Positions 1 through 6,716 of a stretch of DNA of 13,441 nucleotides are shown here, piece after piece. Below the pieces are notes generated by a model. The model was not told where the DNA came from. It saw nothing but the letters and a program-made list of their open reading frames with translations, and did not search any database. The stretch is taken from the NCBI GenBank assembly GCA_905479515.1, contig CAJQMX010000159.1, positions 1 through 13,441 of the forward strand, written 5' to 3'. The stretch comes from an uncultured Parasphingopyxis sp. (GTDB lineage: Bacteria > Pseudomonadota > Alphaproteobacteria > Sphingomonadales > Sphingomonadaceae). Made by a program: the position numbers and the translations under genes. Position 1 is the first letter of the stretch, and every line of letters starts with the position of its first letter.

Positions 1-989
1 TTTCGCGGATTTTCAACCAGCTCAAACTTACCGCCGGTCTTGTCTGCGATCATCTTGGCCAAGTCGCGCACCCGGTGCGTCTCGGTCATCTGATTGAGAA
101 TGTTCACGCGCTCGCCTTTTTGCGGCGGATTGGCAATCGCAAGCTCGATACAGCGGCACGTATCCTGAATATGGATAAAGGCGCGTGTCTGCCCGCCTGT
201 GCCATGAACGGTCATCGGATAGTCGAGCGCCGCCTGCATCACGAACCGGTTGAGCACCGTCCCGTAATCCCCATCATAGTCGAACCGGTTGATCAGACGA
301 TCATCCATTTTCGTTTCTTCGGTCTGGGTTCCCCAGACAATGCCCTGATGGAGGTCGGTTACCCGTATGCCGTCATTCTTGTTATAATAGGCGAAGAAAA
401 GCTGGTCCTGGGTTTTGGTCAGATGATAAATGGATCCTGGATTCACAGGGTAGAGGATTTCCTGCTCAATTGTCTCCGTATCGGTATCAATCTGGACAGT
501 GAGATAACCCTCGGGAATCTTCATGCCCGCCGTACCATAACCATAAACCCCCATCGTCCCGAGATGGACGACGTGAGCGTCTGATTTTGCTTCGACAATC
601 GCCGCAAGCAGGTTGTTGGTCGCGTTGAGATTGTTGTCCACCGTGTAGCGCTTGTGCGTGCTCGATTTCATCGAATAGGGCGCAGCGCGCTGCTCAGCAA
701 AATGGATAACCACATCGGGGTTTTCGGCTTCGATCAGGCTCAACAGCCGATGATAATTTTTCGAAACATCGAAATCGTGAAAGTCGATATCTTTGCCGCT
801 AACCTCTTTCCATGCAGCAAGCCGCTGATCGATCGGTGTGATAGGCGTCAGTGATTCCACGCCAAGTTCGATATCTATTTTCCGGCGCGAAAGATTATCT
901 ATGATCGTGACATCGAAACCGCGGCGTGAAAGATAAAGACTAGTTGGCCAACCACAAAAGCCATCACCGCCCAATACAAAAATTTTCAT
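1..989 (-). CDS. sqdB: UDP-sulfoquinovose synthase-like SDR enzyme (SQD1/SqdB family), 3' end cut by window
   Basis: Translating the minus strand from ATG at 989 gives about 329 residues with no stop before the window edge; the C-terminus, perhaps 50-70 residues, is missing. SQD1/SqdB enzymes convert UDP-glucose plus sulfite to UDP-sulfoquinovose, the head-group donor for sulfolipid, in the cytosol. Seen: an N-terminal Rossmann glycine motif (GGDGFCGW, residues 7-14), EQRAAPYSM at 99-107 with Arg101, LGTMG at 143-147 with Thr145, the SDR Tyr188-x3-Lys192 pair (YHLTK), then NRFDYDG, GTVLNRF and GGQTRAF blocks in the order I remember from plant and cyanobacterial SQD1. Those catalytic residues (Thr, Tyr, Lys) are retained. 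Differences: Val148 where plant SQD1 has Glu, and a short insertion after it. The Shine-Dalgarno sequence is weak (GGACGG about 8 nt upstream). It follows the receptor gene on the same strand but is separated by a terminator, so it is probably a separate transcript. Another sulfo-sugar or nucleotide-sugar epimerase role is possible. Confidence 0.8.
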   Translation of the reverse strand, partial: MKIFVLGGDGFCGWPTSLYLSRRGFDVTIIDNLSRRKIDIELGVESLTPITPIDQRLAAWKEVSGKDIDFHDFDVSKNYHRLLSLIEAENPDVVIHFAEQRAAPYSMKSSTHKRYTVDNNLNATNNLLAAIVEAKSDAHVVHLGTMGVYGYGTAGMKIPEGYLTVQIDTDTETIEQEILYPVNPGSIYHLTKTQDQLFFAYYNKNDGIRVTDLHQGIVWGTQTEETKMDDRLINRFDYDGDYGTVLNRFVMQAALDYPMTVHGTGGQTRAFIHIQDTCRCIELAIANPPQKGERVNILNQMTETHRVRDLAKMIADKTGGKFELVENPR

Positions 990-1130
990 TTTACGCCGTC
1001 CGTTTTTCTGGCCTTGCTGCGAGGTAAAATCGCGAGGTGAAACGCTCTATCAAGCATGCCGGGCAAAGCAACCGGGTTGCCCCCTCTGATACTCCGGCCA
1101 AACAGACTCCAATCCACCCCTTTCCGATAC
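990..1130 (-). other. 5' region of the sqdB-like gene
   Basis: This non-coding gap lies between the receptor terminator and the ATG at 989, and must carry the promoter of the sqdB-like gene if that gene has its own. I could not find a convincing -35/-10 pair. A small inverted repeat (GGGCAA at 1061-1066 with TTGCCC at 1077-1082) is present but has no known meaning. The short reading frames here lack family features. Confidence 0.4.
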
Positions 1131-1167
1131 AAAATGACCCGGAAAGCTATCTTGCTTCCCGGGTCAT
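1131..1167 (-). terminator. rho-independent terminator of TonB-dependent receptor 1
   Basis: Arms at 1134-1147 and 1154-1167 (14 bp) enclose a 6-nt loop. The single non-Watson-Crick position reads A/C on the plus strand but G·U on the minus-strand RNA, so the stem is fully paired only in the minus transcript. On that strand the stem runs into a TTTT tract (1131-1134). It lies about 30 nt past the receptor stop codon, where a terminator for that gene is expected. Confidence 0.85.
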
Positions 1168-1197
1168 CTCGTACCTGGCATTACCGATATTCGTGGT

Positions 1198-3396
1198 TCA
1201 GAACTCGAATGAAAGCGTCGCGCCATAGGTGCGTGGCGGCTGATAGGTGTTCAGCTGCTGGCCGAAAGGCGCAAATGCCACGATATGGTTGCGCACCAGC
1301 TCATTGCTGAGATTCTGGCCCCAGATAGCCAATTCCCAGCCGCCGTCCGCATCGCGGATTGCCAGCCGGGCATCATACATTGAATAGCCTTCCTGCACTT
1401 CCAGCGGCGTGTTCGAGGCTTCGAAAAAGACGCTTGAGCGATAAGACCAGCCTACCCGGCCATAGATATCGATATTGTCGGAAACCGCAGTTTCATATTC
1501 CGCTGCCAGATTGAACTGATGCTTGGGCGCCCGCGGGAGGGTATTGCCCGTAAAGTCCGCCGTGGCACCCGTCGCGAAGCTGCTGAACTCCGCATCAAGC
1601 CAGCTGAAACCACCATTGAGGCGAAAACCCGGGGCAAGCACGGCGATGAATTCGGCTTCGAAGCCATCGATCGTGGCATCTGCCGCATTGCCGATGACGA
1701 CGCAGCACAATGGCACGAGCTGCGACACCTGCAGATCGGTATAGTCGGTGTGGAAACCGGCCAGGTTGATCTGGAGGCGATCATTCAACAGACGTGATTT
1801 GACGCCGACCTCATAGTTCCATGCATATTCAGGGTCGTATGGAACGGCAGCACTCGCGCCATCGCCAGCCGTGCCCTGAAAACCGCCGCTTTTGAAACCG
1901 CGAGACGCACTGGCATAGATCATGACTTCATCCGTCACATTATATTCAATGGCCGCCCGCGGCGTGAAGGCGTTCCAGCTTTCACTTGCGGTGATGTCGT
2001 AGGGAGCGGCCAAAGGCGGTGGCAAGCCGGGCCCGGCCAGCAGCACGCCCTGCAGATGGGCATTCTTGGACTCCCAGGTCATCCGGGCGCCGGCGGTGAG
2101 CGTTAAACTATCGGTGACGTGAAAGTTCAGCTGCCCGAAGATCGCATAGCTCTCTGAATCCACATCCTGCGGGTAGGACCCAATCCCGGTCACCGCTGCG
2201 ACAGGGAAAGTCTGCTCGAGTATCTCGTTGCGCTGGATATCTTCATTCAGCAGATACAATCCGACAACACCATCCAGCGTGTCATCGAACATGTTGAAAG
2301 CCAGGCGGAGTTCCTGACTGATCTGCTCGGACTGCTCGATATTCTCATTGATCGATTCAATCTGCGCAGGCGGATTGATCGGGTTGCTGAAGAACGCATC
2401 GCGGTGCGAATAATTGGCTTTGCGATAGGCCGTGATCGATGTGAGCTCGCCGAACGGCGCATCAATCGTGACGTTCAGGGTCACACCGCCAACTTCACGG
2501 CGCAGGAAACCATCGTCAACCGCATTCACGATGCGCGGATCCGGGTTGACGCCCGCACAGTGCACCCCCGCATTGAGCGAGGCATCGCAGACATTGTCGC
2601 GTGGCTGGCCACGCTGATCCTGATCCGTGAAATCGCCCGTCAGGACGACATCAACAACGGAACTTGGCCGCCAGCGCAGCGACAGGCGCCCGCCCATAGA
2701 CCCTTCATCGTCGACATCATTCCCGGTCGTCTGGTTGAGCGAATAGCCATCACGCTCAACACGGTTGATCGCGCCCGAGATCGCAAAAGTGTCGCTCGCC
2801 GCAAAGTTGAAGCGCCCGAGCAGTTCCAGTCGATCATAATTGCCATAGGTGATGGAGCCGCCAACGAAATTGTCGCTGAGATCAGGCTGCCGACTTACGA
2901 GGCTGATCGCGCCGCCGACCACATTTTTCCCGAACAATGTGCCCTGCGGCCCGCGCAGAACCTCAACCCGCTCAAGGTCATAAAGCTCAAGATTGGAGCC
3001 GCCGCCACGGCCGATATAGACGCCATCAACGAACATCACGACCGATGCGTCACCGCCTGCGTTCGAGTTGATGCCTTCGGTGCCGATACCACGGATCGCG
3101 AAATTGGGCTCGCCCGGATTGACCTCCGTAGCCGTGAAACTCGGCGTCATCGATGCGATGTCGCGAAGCGATGTCGCGCGGCTGTTTTGCAGTTGTTCGG
3201 CACTGAAAGCCGTGATGGCCAGCGGCACGTCCTGCAGGTTTTCTTCAACCCGCTGGGCCGTGACGACGATGACGCCCAAGCCATTTGCGCCTGGAGCGGC
3301 CTCACCATCTGCCTGCGCCAATGAAGGCGTTGCTGCACACAGCCCTGCAATAGCCGTGGATACCGAAAAATTCCGTAGAATCGCTTGAAACGCCAT
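1198..3396 (-). CDS. TonB-dependent outer-membrane receptor (complete)
   Basis: A 732-residue TonB-dependent receptor, which binds a ligand outside the cell and imports it across the outer membrane using TonB-ExbBD energy. I chose ATG at 3396 over the upstream frame opening at 3420 because GGGGAGGG sits about 6 nt before it and translation then begins directly with a signal peptide (about residues 1-28, ending near SLAQA). Seen: a TonB-box-like GVIVVTAQR at about 41-49; a plug domain with VPLAITAFS, FAIRGIG, FVDGVYIGR and RVEVLRGPQGTLFGKN; then a roughly 550-residue beta-barrel ending in a terminal Phe (SFEF), the usual Bam recognition end. The size is normal for the sphingomonad receptors often labelled iron-complex receptors, but sequence alone does not give the ligand. 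It is divergent from the DUF3237-MFS operon, so a small organic ligand shared with that operon is plausible. Its predicted promoter is covered by a palindrome. Confidence 0.93.
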   Translation of the reverse strand: MAFQAILRNFSVSTAIAGLCAATPSLAQADGEAAPGANGLGVIVVTAQRVEENLQDVPLAITAFSAEQLQNSRATSLRDIASMTPSFTATEVNPGEPNFAIRGIGTEGINSNAGGDASVVMFVDGVYIGRGGGSNLELYDLERVEVLRGPQGTLFGKNVVGGAISLVSRQPDLSDNFVGGSITYGNYDRLELLGRFNFAASDTFAISGAINRVERDGYSLNQTTGNDVDDEGSMGGRLSLRWRPSSVVDVVLTGDFTDQDQRGQPRDNVCDASLNAGVHCAGVNPDPRIVNAVDDGFLRREVGGVTLNVTIDAPFGELTSITAYRKANYSHRDAFFSNPINPPAQIESINENIEQSEQISQELRLAFNMFDDTLDGVVGLYLLNEDIQRNEILEQTFPVAAVTGIGSYPQDVDSESYAIFGQLNFHVTDSLTLTAGARMTWESKNAHLQGVLLAGPGLPPPLAAPYDITASESWNAFTPRAAIEYNVTDEVMIYASASRGFKSGGFQGTAGDGASAAVPYDPEYAWNYEVGVKSRLLNDRLQINLAGFHTDYTDLQVSQLVPLCCVVIGNAADATIDGFEAEFIAVLAPGFRLNGGFSWLDAEFSSFATGATADFTGNTLPRAPKHQFNLAAEYETAVSDNIDIYGRVGWSYRSSVFFEASNTPLEVQEGYSMYDARLAIRDADGGWELAIWGQNLSNELVRNHIVAFAPFGQQLNTYQPPRTYGATLSFEF

Positions 3397-3428
3397 CTCA
3401 ACCCTCCCCAAATCAGCCAATCATTTTG

Positions 3429-3455
3429 ATTGTGCAAAACGAATTGTTGCACAAT
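3429..3455. promoter_or_regulatory. perfect inverted repeat, probable operator
   Basis: ATTGTGCAA at 3429-3437 is repeated exactly in inverse as TTGCACAAT at 3447-3455, with a 9-bp spacer centred on 3442. Each arm itself contains the small palindrome TTGNNCAA. The site covers the predicted -10 box and start of transcription of the receptor gene and lies upstream of the -35 box of the divergent operon. This is the geometry of a repressor site. The cognate regulator is not recognisable from the sequence, and no regulator gene adjoins the region. Confidence 0.6.
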
Positions 3456-3471
3456 TTTAGTTAGCTGTCTA
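3443..3471 (-). promoter_or_regulatory. candidate promoter of TonB-dependent receptor 1
   Basis: On the minus strand TAGACA (3466-3471, 5 of 6 to TTGACA) is followed by a 17-bp spacer and AACAAT (3443-3448, 4 of 6 to TATAAT). Transcription would begin near 3436, about 40 nt before the ATG at 3396. The -10 element lies inside the 3429-3455 palindrome. This is a prediction by consensus only; alphaproteobacterial promoters often deviate from it. Confidence 0.45.
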
Positions 3472-3490
3472 AGCTTTTATCAGCGAAATT

Positions 3491-3519
3491 TTGACAGCCA
3501 TGGTTTTTACCTGAAAAAT
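3491..3519 (+). promoter_or_regulatory. candidate promoter of the DUF3237-MFS operon
   Basis: A perfect TTGACA at 3491-3496, a 17-bp spacer and AAAAAT at 3514-3519 (4 of 6 to TATAAT) predict a start of transcription near 3526, leaving a leader of about 25 nt before ATG 3551. The exact -35 box and ideal spacing make this the best sigma-70-type match I noticed in the window. Confidence 0.55.
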
Positions 3520-3550
3520 CAGGAACAAGGCGTCATGTGGGAGGGCAAGA

Positions 3551-4030
3551 ATGCTGGAAAGCCGAGCGCTTTGTACTGTTTCCATCACATTGGAAGACGA
3601 AGCCCCGATCGTTATCGGTCAATCGCCGTGGCGCAATCGCCGGGTCAGCCATATAACCGGGGGCACGTTCACCGGAGAGCGGCTTTCGGGTCAGGTCCGC
3701 CCCGGCGGGGGTGACTGGTCCGAACTCGGCATGGATGACAATGGCGATGCACTGACCTTGTTAGACGTGCGGTCACTCTGGAAAACACATGACGGCGCTC
3801 TGATCTATGTTGCCTATCAGGGCAGACTGGTCATCCCAAAGGATGTACTGGGGGAATTCCGGGAACCGGAACGGGTCGCGAAGCTTTCTACAGACCGCTA
3901 TTATTTCCGCATTGGCGTGACCTTTGAAACGGCTGATGAGCGCTACGCCTGGCTCAACCGGATTGTGGCCGCTGGCGTTGGCCGGCGCACGGCAAACGGA
4001 GTTGATTATGATATTTCCGAACTCGTCTGA
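3551..4030 (+). CDS. DUF3237 domain protein
   Basis: A 159-residue soluble protein without a signal peptide or membrane segment. It is a full-length DUF3237 (UPF0311-like) domain, whose biochemical role is unknown to me. Seen: GGTFTGERLSGQVRPGGGDW at about 37-56, then LLDVRS and TxDGALIYV-type strands, and a C-terminal RYYFRIGVTFET block. These are the usual landmarks: a Gly-rich GGDW turn, an LDVR strand and a DGA-I strand. The start is supported by GGGAGGG ending 5 nt before the ATG. The MFS gene begins 9 bp after its stop, so the two are almost certainly co-transcribed, and the divergent receptor suggests a shared ligand. Members of this family often sit beside catabolic or transport genes in sphingomonads, which fits small-molecule handling but does not prove it. 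Confidence 0.85.
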   Translation: MLESRALCTVSITLEDEAPIVIGQSPWRNRRVSHITGGTFTGERLSGQVRPGGGDWSELGMDDNGDALTLLDVRSLWKTHDGALIYVAYQGRLVIPKDVLGEFREPERVAKLSTDRYYFRIGVTFETADERYAWLNRIVAAGVGRRTANGVDYDISELV

Positions 4031-4039
4031 TTCATCCGC

Positions 4040-5407
4040 GTGACCGCGTCATCGCCGCAGAACCCATCTGACACCAACCCGCCATGGCCCAATCCGGGCT
4101 ATGCCTGGTATGTCGTTGTCATCCTGCTCCTCGCCTATACCTGTTCCTTTATCGACCGGATGATCCTGACCCTGCTCGTCGCGCCCATCCGCGCGGATCT
4201 GGGCATTTCGGATACCCAGATGAGCCTGCTCGTCGGCTTCGCCTTCGCCGTGCTCTATACATTGGCGGGTCTGCCGCTTGGCTATCTGGCTGATCGCGGG
4301 AACCGCAAGAAGCTGATCATGGTTGGCATCACATTGTGGAGCGCGATGACCGCAGCCTGCGGACTCGCGCCCAATTATGCCCTGCTCTTTCTGGCCCGGA
4401 TCGGTGTCGGCATCGGGGAAGCCACGCTATCGCCCGCCGCCTATTCGCTGATGTCCGACTATTTCCCCAAGGACAAACTCGGCCGCGCTGTCGCTGTTTA
4501 TTCAATCGGCGTTCCCCTTGGCTCCGGCATCGCGCTGGTGCTGGGCGGCATGATCGTCACCCTTGCCACCGAAGCCCCAACAGTATCCTTGCCCGGTGTC
4601 GGAGAGGCCGCACCCTGGCGGCTCGTATTCTTCATGGTCGGCATGCCCGGCCTCGCCATCGCCCTGCTGATGATGACTGTCCGCGAACCCTTTCGCCGCG
4701 GCGTCACCCAGGCGCAGCAAGCCAGCGCCGTGCGTTTTCGCGATGCCTTCGCCTTTGTCTTCAAACAGGGCCGCACCTTCGTTCCGCTCTTCGCCGGTCT
4801 CGCCCTCTATGCGCTCGTCATGTACGGCCAGTTGACCTGGATCCCGACCTTTTTCGCGCGCACCTATGACATGGCACCCGCCACCGCGGGCTTTTATTAC
4901 GGGATCATCCTCGCGGTCAGCGGTGCGGCCGGCCTTATCCTTGGCGGTGTGCTGGCCGATTACTGGTTCAGCAAGGGCAAGAAGGACGGGCATGTGCTCA
5001 CTATCCTTGTCGCGATAGTCGGTTCTGCCCCGTTCGTGATTCTGGGCCCGCAAATGCCGACGCCTGCCCTCGCCTTTGTCTTCATCTTTATGGGCCAGCT
5101 GATTTCGGCGATGTATGCAGGTGTTGCCGGGGCATCGCTCCAGATCATCACGCCCAACCGCTATCGCGGGCAGGTGATCGCGCTCTATTTCTTCACGGCC
5201 AACATGATCGGTTTCGGCATCGGCCCGACCGCGGTTGCGATGATCACCGACTTCGGCTTTGCGGATGACAATGCGCTGCGCCATTCGCTGTCGATCGTTG
5301 CGGTTGTCGTCCTGCCTGTCGCCATTGCCTGTATCATGCTCAGCCGCGCACCGTTCCGGCGCAGCGTAGCCAGCCTGGAAATGGAAGATGCGGCGCTGGC
5401 AGCCTAA
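4040..5407 (+). CDS. MFS transporter, Spinster-like
   Basis: A 455-residue inner-membrane carrier of the major facilitator superfamily with about 12 predicted transmembrane helices. Seen: a cytoplasmic N-terminus rich in Pro, Ser and Asn (1-20); helix 1 with SFIDRMILTLLV; the loop 2-3 motif A (GYLADRGNRKK, about 81-91); RIGVGIGEATLSPAAYSLM in helices 4-5; PFRR in the central loop; and a second half with a related GGVLADYW motif. The pattern matches the Spinster-like group abundant in sphingomonads. Direction and substrate cannot be read from the sequence. The start is GTG at 4040, which has no clear Shine-Dalgarno sequence. It lies in the same frame as the DUF3237 gene, three sense codons after that gene's TGA, so translation is probably coupled by re-initiation. 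The stop lies only 9 bp from the convergent oxidoreductase stop, with no clear terminator between. Confidence 0.9.
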   Translation: MTASSPQNPSDTNPPWPNPGYAWYVVVILLLAYTCSFIDRMILTLLVAPIRADLGISDTQMSLLVGFAFAVLYTLAGLPLGYLADRGNRKKLIMVGITLWSAMTAACGLAPNYALLFLARIGVGIGEATLSPAAYSLMSDYFPKDKLGRAVAVYSIGVPLGSGIALVLGGMIVTLATEAPTVSLPGVGEAAPWRLVFFMVGMPGLAIALLMMTVREPFRRGVTQAQQASAVRFRDAFAFVFKQGRTFVPLFAGLALYALVMYGQLTWIPTFFARTYDMAPATAGFYYGIILAVSGAAGLILGGVLADYWFSKGKKDGHVLTILVAIVGSAPFVILGPQMPTPALAFVFIFMGQLISAMYAGVAGASLQIITPNRYRGQVIALYFFTANMIGFGIGPTAVAMITDFGFADDNALRHSLSIVAVVVLPVAIACIMLSRAPFRRSVASLEMEDAALAA

Positions 5408-5416
5408 GGGCAGGCC

Positions 5417-6454
5417 CTAGGGCTCTTCGGAAACCTTCACGATCAGCTTGCCGTCATGCTGGCCGCTGAACAGCAGCTTCAGCACGTCCGGCGCGTTTTC
5501 AAGGCCGTCGCGAACATCGACGCGGTACTGCAACGCACCGATCCGCATCCAATGCCCGATGGCGGCGAATGCCTCGGGATAGCGGCGCAGGAAATCGCTG
5601 ACGATGAAGCCGCGAATGGTCGCGCGCTTCATGAGGATGTTCCGGTACATTTTCGGCCCCTGCCCGCCCTGCTCCAGATCATTATAGGTGGAGATCAGCC
5701 CGCAGGTCGCGATGCGCGCATTGAGATTGATCAGCGTGAGCGCCGCATCGAGAATCTCTCCCCCGACATTGTCGAAATAGACATCAATCCCCTCGGGGCA
5801 GGCCGTAGCCAATGTATCGAGGATCGCACCCTTTTTGTAATTGACGCTGGCATCGAAACCGAGATCATCGGTCAGCCAGGCGCATTTTTCGTCAGACCCG
5901 GCGATACCGACGACGCGGCAACCCATCAGCTTTGCGATCTGGCCGACCAGTGATCCAACCGCCCATGCCGCCGCCGAAACGACAACCGTCTCGCCCGGCT
6001 TGGGTTGGCCAATTTCCAGCAATCCGAAATAGGCCGTCGCGCCGATATTGCCGAGCGGGCCCATATAGGCCGTAAGCGGAAGATCAGGCGCGCGGTTGAT
6101 CTTGCCCACCATACGCGCCGAAATCGCATAATAATCCTGCCAGCCGCCCTGTCCGGTTACGATATCGCCCGGCTGGAACTTCGGGGAGCGGGATTGCTCA
6201 ACCACGCCGATGGTCCCGCCGCGCATAACCTCCCCCAGCTCAACCGGGTCCATATATTGGTCAATATCCGACATCCAGATCCGGTGGGTGGGATCAATCG
6301 AGAGATAGATATTCCGCACCAGAATTTCGCCATCAGCAACAGAAGGCAGCGCGCCCTCATGCAGGCTGAGATTGCCGTCTGCTGGATCGGAATCCGGGCG
6401 TCGGTCCAGACGCCAGCTGCGGTTGATATCGGCGGAAAAGCCGGTCTCTGTCAT
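5417..6454 (-). CDS. NADP-dependent oxidoreductase, MDR superfamily (leukotriene B4 dehydrogenase/alkenal reductase type)
   Basis: A 345-residue cytosolic medium-chain dehydrogenase/reductase of the zinc-free group that reduces activated C=C bonds of enones and alkenals with NADPH. The start is ATG 6454, with AAGGA about 7 nt upstream; the frame runs open to 6565, but that extension is basic, compositionally odd and unlike the family. Seen: LSIDPTHRIWMSD at about 51-63, MRGGTIGVVEQS near 77-88, GPLGNIGATAYFGLLEIG at 132-149 (typical of the group), VVGIAGSDEKC at 181-191 with Lys190 of the NADP pocket, YFDNVGG at 226-232, and a C-terminal GKLIVKV. Oddity: the cofactor loop, normally Ala-Gly-Ala-Val-Gly-Ser, reads AWAVGS with Trp164 in place of the first Gly. 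It may act on the same substrates as its MFS neighbour, but the convergent orientation gives no operon link. Confidence 0.88.
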   Translation of the reverse strand: MTETGFSADINRSWRLDRRPDSDPADGNLSLHEGALPSVADGEILVRNIYLSIDPTHRIWMSDIDQYMDPVELGEVMRGGTIGVVEQSRSPKFQPGDIVTGQGGWQDYYAISARMVGKINRAPDLPLTAYMGPLGNIGATAYFGLLEIGQPKPGETVVVSAAAWAVGSLVGQIAKLMGCRVVGIAGSDEKCAWLTDDLGFDASVNYKKGAILDTLATACPEGIDVYFDNVGGEILDAALTLINLNARIATCGLISTYNDLEQGGQGPKMYRNILMKRATIRGFIVSDFLRRYPEAFAAIGHWMRIGALQYRVDVRDGLENAPDVLKLLFSGQHDGKLIVKVSEEP

Positions 6455-6605
6455 TATCAATTCCTTTGGAGATGCACGCCATGCATGCGGCACCGCCCCT
6501 TGCTTTTCAATAGCCTGGGCCGAAATTGGGGGCCAAAAACGACATCGTCGCCCGGTCATGATCACACCGGCCGGAAGATAGTCATTTCCGCAGGGTAAAC
6601 CGTTC

Positions 6606-6649
6606 TTTTACTGCGGTTAATCACGCCATTTTTACGCGGCCTTAATCAC
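6606..6649. repeat. imperfect direct repeat upstream of the response regulator
   Basis: Two copies of a composite unit, TTTTAC-(T)-GCGG-(CC)-TTAATCAC, lie at 6606-6624 and 6630-6649, about 24-25 bp apart. They sit about 70-110 bp before the TTG start of the receiver gene, in the 262-bp gap (6455-6716) shared with the divergent oxidoreductase. Spacing near two helical turns suggests a tandem protein-binding site. An 11-bp palindrome, TGTCACTGACA, follows at 6660-6670. The remainder of the gap shows no promoter I can defend. Confidence 0.45.
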
Positions 6650-6694
6650 CGGGGCCTAGTGTCACTGACAGGAATACATCCGGGGCAATTGTTA

Positions 6695-6705
6695 GGGGGA
6701 GAAGG
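6695..6705 (+). promoter_or_regulatory. ribosome binding site supporting the TTG start of the receiver gene
   Basis: A purine-rich GGGGGAGAAGG ends about 11 nt before TTG 6717. No in-frame ATG or GTG exists between this site and the conserved Asp-Asp of the receiver domain; the next in-frame Met would remove those residues. The TTG is therefore the best start. Confidence 0.6.
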
Positions 6706-6716
6706 GCTACAGTATA

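Noticed and set aside
75..584. Plus-strand open frame of 169 codons at the left end
   Set aside because: It is antisense to the clearly conserved SQD1-like enzyme and shows no family features of its own.
2404..3324. Plus-strand open frame of 306 codons inside the receptor gene
   Set aside because: It lies antisense to the receptor plug and barrel; its long open length is a by-product of the codon use of the real gene, and its protein is rich in Arg, Asp and Ile with no recognisable domain.
3397..3420. Eight-residue upstream start for receptor 1
   Set aside because: The ATG at 3396 has GGAGG at ideal spacing and starts the signal peptide directly; the upstream start would overlap that binding site.
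4502..5284. Minus-strand open frame of 260 codons
   Set aside because: It is antisense to the MFS helices, and its very charged composition (Arg, Asp, Glu, His) is typical of the complement of membrane-helix codons.
6455..6565. 37-residue N-terminal extension of the oxidoreductase
   Set aside because: ATG 6454 has a good ribosome binding site and matches the family N-terminus; the extension is basic and not family-like.
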